Below the pieces are notes generated by a model. The model worked only from the letters and a program-made list of their open reading frames with translations, made no database searches and was not told where the DNA came from. Position numbers and translations under genes: made by a program. From positions 1 through 18,260 of the forward strand of contig DASXAQ010000002.1 in the NCBI GenBank assembly GCA_036406615.1: a stretch of DNA of 18,260 nucleotides, given 5' to 3'. How positions within the stretch are numbered: the stretch's first letter is position 1; each line of letters begins with the position of its first letter. The DNA is from DASXAQ01 sp036406615 (GTDB taxonomy: Bacteria; Actinomycetota; UBA4738). Positions 14,191 to 18,260 of the stretch are shown here, one piece after another.

Positions 14191-16286
14191 GCGTCGGGAC
14201 AGACGACGCAGGCGCTCCGGCGCCCTCGCGGGGCGGCCATGTGACGGCGATCGTCGCGATCGTGGCGGCCGGGCTGGCCATGAACGTGGCCGCGGCGATC
14301 GCGATCATCGCGACGCATCCGGTGCCCGCGTACCCCTGGCCCCTGATCGCGGTCGCCGTGCCGACCCTGTTCGTCGGTGCGCTCATCTGCGTGCGCAAGC
14401 CCAGCGAGACCATCGGATGGCTGTTGCTGTGGATCGGGTTCGCCATGAGCGCGATGATCCTGCTCGGGGAGTACGCGATGTACTCCGTGTACGGCCGGTC
14501 CTCGTCGCTCCCGCTCACGGGCGCGGCGGCCTGGGTCTCCAGCGTTCTGCAGGCGAGCGCGATCTTCGCGATCCTGGTCGTGCTCGTCGTCTACCCGACG
14601 GGCCGCCTGCTCTCGCCTCGGTGGCGATGGCTCTCGTGGGCGGTCGTGATCGCCGGGATGACCGCGTTCGGCGTGACCGCGTTCTCGTGGCCGACGTTCG
14701 ACAGCAACCTGGACACGATCCGCAATCCCCTCGGCTTGGCGCACCCTCCGACCGTGCTGGTCCTGCTGGCGGCCGTCGGCAACGCCGTGACGTTCCTGGC
14801 CCTCGGCGGCGCCGTCGTCCAGTTGATCCTGCGCCTGGTTCGAAGCCGCGGCGACGAACGGGAGCAGCTCAAGTGGTTCGTCTACGTGGCGATCGTCGGC
14901 CCCATCGCCTTGTGGGTGGTCCCGTCGCTGGTCCCCCACGACTGGGAGCAGTGGGTGGGCAACGTCGTGTGGACGCTCGTGCCGATCGCGCTGATCGCGT
15001 CGATCGCCGTCGCCATCCTTCGATACCGGCTGTACGACATCGACGTCGTGATCCGAAAGACCCTGGTCTTCGGTGTGCTCGCCGCGTTCGTCACCGCCGT
15101 CTACGCGATCGTCGTGGCTGGGTTCGGGGCGGTCGCGGGCCGCGCCGGCCCGGCGCTGTCGTTCGCCGCGGCCGTGCTGGTGGCCGTCGCGTTCCAACCC
15201 GTCCGGGATCGCGCGCGGCGGCTGGCCGACCGCCTCGTGTACGGCCGTCGCGCGACGCCGTACGAGGTGCTCACCGAGTTCTCCGCGCAGGTGTCCGACG
15301 CGGTCTCGACCGACGACGTGCTCCCTCGCCTCGCCCGTGTCGTCGCGCAGGGCATGGGCGTGCGGCGAGCCCGCGTATGGCTCCGGGTCGCCGGCGCATA
15401 CGTGCCCGCGGCGTCCTGGCCGCAGGAAAACGGGGACCGGCCCGAGATCGTCCCGGCGAGCGGCGACGAGCTACCCGCGCTTCCCGCGACGGAGTCGTTC
15501 GCCGTGGCGAACGCGGGGACGGTGCTCGGCGCCATCGCGGTCGACGCCGATCCGGCCGACCCGTTGACGCCGGCCAGGAGCAAGCTCGCCCGTGACGTCG
15601 CTGCGCAGGCCGGGCTGATCCTACGCAACGTCCAGCTGGTCGAGGACCTTCGTGCCTCGCGACAACGCATCGTGTCCGCTCAGGACGAGGAGCGCCGGCG
15701 CATCCAGCGAAGCCTGCAGGCCGGGGCGGAGCGGCACCTGGCCGGGCTCGACGAGTTGCTCGGGCGGGCGGAGGCGACGGCCGCCGATGAGGCGCCGCCG
15801 GCCGTCCCGGCCGTGCGGGACCTGCGCACGGGCGTCGACCGCGCCGTGGCGAACCTGCGCGCGCTGGCCGGCGGAGTCTACCCGCCCCTGCTCGAGGCCG
15901 AAGGCGTCGTTGCCGCACTGGGGGAGCAGGCCGGCGCGTCCGTGGTCCCGACCACGATCGACGCGCAGGACCTTGGCCGCTTCCCGCTCGAGGTCGAAGC
16001 AGCCGTCTACTTCTGCGCACTCGAGGCGATGCAGAACGCGGCCAAGTACGCGGACGCATCGCGCGTCGTCGTTCGGCTTCGCTCGTCGGACGGCGAGCTC
16101 GCGTTCGAGGTCACCGACGACGGTCGGGGCTTCGATCCCGCGACGCACGGGTACGGCACGGGCCTGCAGGGCATCGCAGACCGACTTGCCACGATCGGCG
16201 GAAGGCTGCACGTTCGCTCCCGCCCGGGAGCGGGCACGACCGTGGCCGGCAGCGTCCACGCGGCACCCGACGCGGTGACGGCATGA
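14187..16286 (+). CDS. Kinase F: HisKA_3-family membrane kinase lacking the phosphoacceptor histidine
   Basis: A 699-residue protein, ATG 14187, overlapping kinase E by four bases. The membrane region is about 19-335, with VYPTGRLLSPRWRW (135-148) and RYRLYDIDVVIRK (279-291). The GAF-like domain is 363-482. The expected catalytic helix (497-560) reads EERRRIQRSLQAGAERHLAG: Gln511 replaces His, Ala512 the adjacent Asp, and Arg516 the phosphatase Gln. His517 is six residues downstream and on another helix face, so it is an unlikely substitute. The second helix also diverges (LRALAGGVYPPLLEAEGV). HATPase_c (602-690) keeps Asn617, G1 Asp644 and GTGLQGIADRL. It is therefore probably an ATP-binding regulatory partner rather than a phosphodonor. 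Its motifs (VVIRKTLVFG, RRLADRLVYGRRATPYEVL) place it with A and G, a different lineage from the other degenerate copy, B. Confidence 0.93.
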   Translation: MSVGTDDAGAPAPSRGGHVTAIVAIVAAGLAMNVAAAIAIIATHPVPAYPWPLIAVAVPTLFVGALICVRKPSETIGWLLLWIGFAMSAMILLGEYAMYSVYGRSSSLPLTGAAAWVSSVLQASAIFAILVVLVVYPTGRLLSPRWRWLSWAVVIAGMTAFGVTAFSWPTFDSNLDTIRNPLGLAHPPTVLVLLAAVGNAVTFLALGGAVVQLILRLVRSRGDEREQLKWFVYVAIVGPIALWVVPSLVPHDWEQWVGNVVWTLVPIALIASIAVAILRYRLYDIDVVIRKTLVFGVLAAFVTAVYAIVVAGFGAVAGRAGPALSFAAAVLVAVAFQPVRDRARRLADRLVYGRRATPYEVLTEFSAQVSDAVSTDDVLPRLARVVAQGMGVRRARVWLRVAGAYVPAASWPQENGDRPEIVPASGDELPALPATESFAVANAGTVLGAIAVDADPADPLTPARSKLARDVAAQAGLILRNVQLVEDLRASRQRIVSAQDEERRRIQRSLQAGAERHLAGLDELLGRAEATAADEAPPAVPAVRDLRTGVDRAVANLRALAGGVYPPLLEAEGVVAALGEQAGASVVPTTIDAQDLGRFPLEVEAAVYFCALEAMQNAAKYADASRVVVRLRSSDGELAFEVTDDGRGFDPATHGYGTGLQGIADRLATIGGRLHVRSRPGAGTTVAGSVHAAPDAVTA

Positions 16287-18260
16287 GCGCCACGGCGGCG
16301 CGGCGGCTTGCGATCGCCGCCCTGATCACGACCGTCACCTTCATCGCGCTCGACCTGACGCTGCTTCGGCCCCGGCTCGGCGTCCCGTCGTCGAATGGAG
16401 CGTGGGACGTCTTCTACCTCATCGTGTTCGTGCTCGCGGGGCCCACGTTCGGGATCGCCGGCACGACGATCGTCGTGCGGCAGCCGAGAAACACGATCGG
16501 CTGGCTGCTCCTGGCCGTTCCGCTGCTGGCATCGTTCGCATTCTTCGTTGGCGACTACGCGACCTACGCGTTTGTCGCGTCGCCGGGAGCACCCTTGGGC
16601 CTGGCGGCGGCCTGGATCGACCGCTGGGCGATCGTGCCGACCCTGTGCCTGATGATCCCGCTGTTCCTGCTGTTCCCCGACGGCCGCGTCCCGTCCCGGC
16701 GGTGGCGGCCGGTGCTGTGGCTCGTTCTCGCCGCTCCGATCCTCACCGCGCTGACCTTCGCGCTGACGCCGGGACGCATGACCGGTGCGTTCGCGACCCT
16801 CACCTCCGTCCACGTCGACAACCCCACCGGCATTCCCGGCGCCGGCGGCGTCATGCCCGTGCTGTCGACGATCCTCGGGTTCACGTGCGTGCTGGGGGCC
16901 TTCCTGTCCGGCGCCGCGCTCATCGTTCGGTTCCGCGGCCGCCGAGGCGACGAGCGCCAGCAGATCAAGTGGCTCGCGTTCGTCGGCGTGGCGTTCCTCA
17001 TCGAGTTGACGATCACACCGATCATCGGCGTCTTGCTCGGGGACTCGAGCGCAGGCGACGCGGTCGGCGACTTCATGTTCGCGGTCATGTTCGTCACGCT
17101 GGGATTCGGCATCCCCATCGCGTGCGCCGTGGCCATCCTCAAGTACCGGCTGTACGACCTGGACATCGTCGTGCGCAAGACGATCGTGGTCGGCGCCCTG
17201 GCGGTGTTCGTGACCGCCGTGTACGCGAGCATCGTGGCCGGCATCGGAACGGCCGTCGGCGCGCGCGGCAGCACGAAGCTCTCCTTCGTCGCGGCGGTCG
17301 CGCTGGCCATCCTGTTCCATCCCGCGCGCGACCGGGCCCGCCGGTTGGCCGACCGCCTCGTGTACGGCAAGCGCGCGACGCCGTACGAGGTGCTGTCGGA
17401 GTTCTCCGAGCGGGTGGCCGATGCGTACTCGACCGAGGACGTGCTGCCGCGGATGGCGCGGCTGCTGGCGGAAGGCACCGGCGCGACGCAGACGCGCGTG
17501 TGGCTTCGCGTCGGTAGCGATCTGGTCCCGGCCGCCGCGTTTCCGTCCGATGGTGGGGCGTTGAACGGCGCGGAGGATGAGGCGACGAGCGGTGAGGGCG
17601 CAATCGACGAAAGGGCGAGCCGTTTCCCGGTCGTGCATCTCGACGAGCCCCTCGGGGTCGTGACCGTACGTCTGCCCGCGTCGGACCCGCTCACGCCGCC
17701 GAAGCAGACCCTGATCCGCGACTTCGTCGCCCAGGCCGGTCCGGTGCTGCGCAACGTCCGGCTGGTCGAGGACCTCAAGGCATCGCGCGCAAGGCTGATC
17801 GCGACCCGGGACCGGGAGCGCCGGACCCTGGAGCGGAACATCCACGACGGCGCGCAGCAGCAACTGGTCGCGCTGGCGATCAGGGCCAAGCTGGCGGGTG
17901 GCATCGCGCGAGGCGCGGGCGCGCAGGACACCGAGCGGCTGCTCGACGAGGCGCGCGCCGGGGCGCAGGCGGCGCTCGAGGAGCTTCGCGACGTCGCGCG
18001 CGGCATCTACCCGCCGTTGCTGGCCGACCGGGGGCTGGTGGCGGCGCTGGAGGCCCAGTCGAAGAAGGCGGCGCTGCCGGTCCGTCTGGAGGCCGAAGAC
18101 GTCGCCCGGTACCCTCAGGCCGTGGAAGCGACCGTGTATTTCTGCGCGGTGGAAGCGCTGCGCAACGTGACCACGCACGCGCACGCCGGATCGGCGACCA
18201 TTCGGCTGGCAGCCTCGAACGGCACGTTGGAGTTTGGCGTCGTGGACGACGGCGTCGGGT
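16283..18260 (+). CDS. Kinase G: membrane GAF-like/HisKA_3 sensor histidine kinase, cut by right edge
   Basis: ATG 16283 overlaps kinase F's stop by four bases, and 659 codons are visible; roughly 40 more residues are expected outside. Membrane spans cover about 8-345, with LFPDGRVPSRRWRP (130-143) and KYRLYDLDIVVRK (287-299; Leu instead of Ile after Asp). The GAF-like domain is about 372-492 and carries an acidic, Gly/Ser-containing insertion (424-447) that is less GC-rich than its surroundings. HisKA_3 (507-574) has His521 in RNIHDGAQQQLVAL with Asp522 and Gln526 (DxxxQ). HATPase_c begins at about 612 with N-box Asn628, written EALRNVTTHAHA instead of the usual EALQNVAKYA, and G1 Asp655; the G2 region is missing because of the window edge. 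It should be an active kinase. The array may continue beyond. Confidence 0.94.
   Translation, partial: MSATAARRLAIAALITTVTFIALDLTLLRPRLGVPSSNGAWDVFYLIVFVLAGPTFGIAGTTIVVRQPRNTIGWLLLAVPLLASFAFFVGDYATYAFVASPGAPLGLAAAWIDRWAIVPTLCLMIPLFLLFPDGRVPSRRWRPVLWLVLAAPILTALTFALTPGRMTGAFATLTSVHVDNPTGIPGAGGVMPVLSTILGFTCVLGAFLSGAALIVRFRGRRGDERQQIKWLAFVGVAFLIELTITPIIGVLLGDSSAGDAVGDFMFAVMFVTLGFGIPIACAVAILKYRLYDLDIVVRKTIVVGALAVFVTAVYASIVAGIGTAVGARGSTKLSFVAAVALAILFHPARDRARRLADRLVYGKRATPYEVLSEFSERVADAYSTEDVLPRMARLLAEGTGATQTRVWLRVGSDLVPAAAFPSDGGALNGAEDEATSGEGAIDERASRFPVVHLDEPLGVVTVRLPASDPLTPPKQTLIRDFVAQAGPVLRNVRLVEDLKASRARLIATRDRERRTLERNIHDGAQQQLVALAIRAKLAGGIARGAGAQDTERLLDEARAGAQAALEELRDVARGIYPPLLADRGLVAALEAQSKKAALPVRLEAEDVARYPQAVEATVYFCAVEALRNVTTHAHAGSATIRLAASNGTLEFGVVDDGVG

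Noticed and set aside
15735..15737. His517 of kinase F as a replacement phosphoacceptor
   Set aside because: It lies six residues after the normal position, on a different face of the helix, and the surrounding HDxxxQ context is gone.
1..18260. CRISPR arrays, insertion sequences, rRNA genes or prophage elements
   Set aside because: No regularly spaced repeats, transposase or integrase motifs, terminal inverted repeats or RNA gene signatures were seen. The repeats present are paralogous kinase segments.

Overview
The window is very GC-rich, and most of it is a dense two-component signalling locus. The protein families point to a high-GC bacterium. They include several roughly 700-residue multi-membrane-span kinases with a YRLYDID-type motif, a GAF-like domain and HisKA_3, together with NarL-type regulators and a class III adenylate cyclase. 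Several starts also look leaderless, with a TANNNT box 6-7 nt upstream. This suits Actinomycetota (a soil or aquatic lineage such as Thermoleophilia or Acidimicrobiia), but Chloroflexota cannot be excluded from sequence alone.

Left edge (1-880): the 5' part of a Wzz/chain-length-determinant-like gene on the minus strand runs off the window. It is preceded by about 350 bp without a convincing gene, containing several hairpins. Next is a small DinB-like four-helix protein on the plus strand (885 or 894 to 1421). Its stop lies one base from the stop of a convergent kinase gene.

Minus-strand operon (4741 back to 1423): a three-part regulator comes first (receiver, degenerate LuxR-type HTH, class III adenylate cyclase). 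It is followed, with a 14-bp overlap, by a 685-residue HisKA_3 sensor kinase (kinase A). A 71-bp divergent promoter region separates this operon from a plus-strand NarL-type response regulator (4813-5493).

Plus-strand kinase array (5683 to the right edge): after a 189-bp gap holding a hairpin and three copies of a GGTGG(G)TGC-type box, six homologous sensor kinases (B to G) follow head to tail. Every junction is a four-base ATGA overlap. G is cut by the window end. A, C, D, E and G keep the HDxxxQ catalytic motif of HisKA_3 kinases. B and F have Gln in place of the phosphoacceptor His and Arg in place of the phosphatase-associated Gln, yet keep the ATP-binding N and G1 boxes.

Working model (inference): seven paralogous membrane kinases, five catalytic and two probably allosteric, form homo- and heterodimers that feed two closely related receivers. 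One receiver controls transcription and the other controls cAMP synthesis. The most unusual points are the size and strict coupling of the array, the matching substitutions in two kinases from different sub-lineages, and the receiver-HTH-cyclase fusion.
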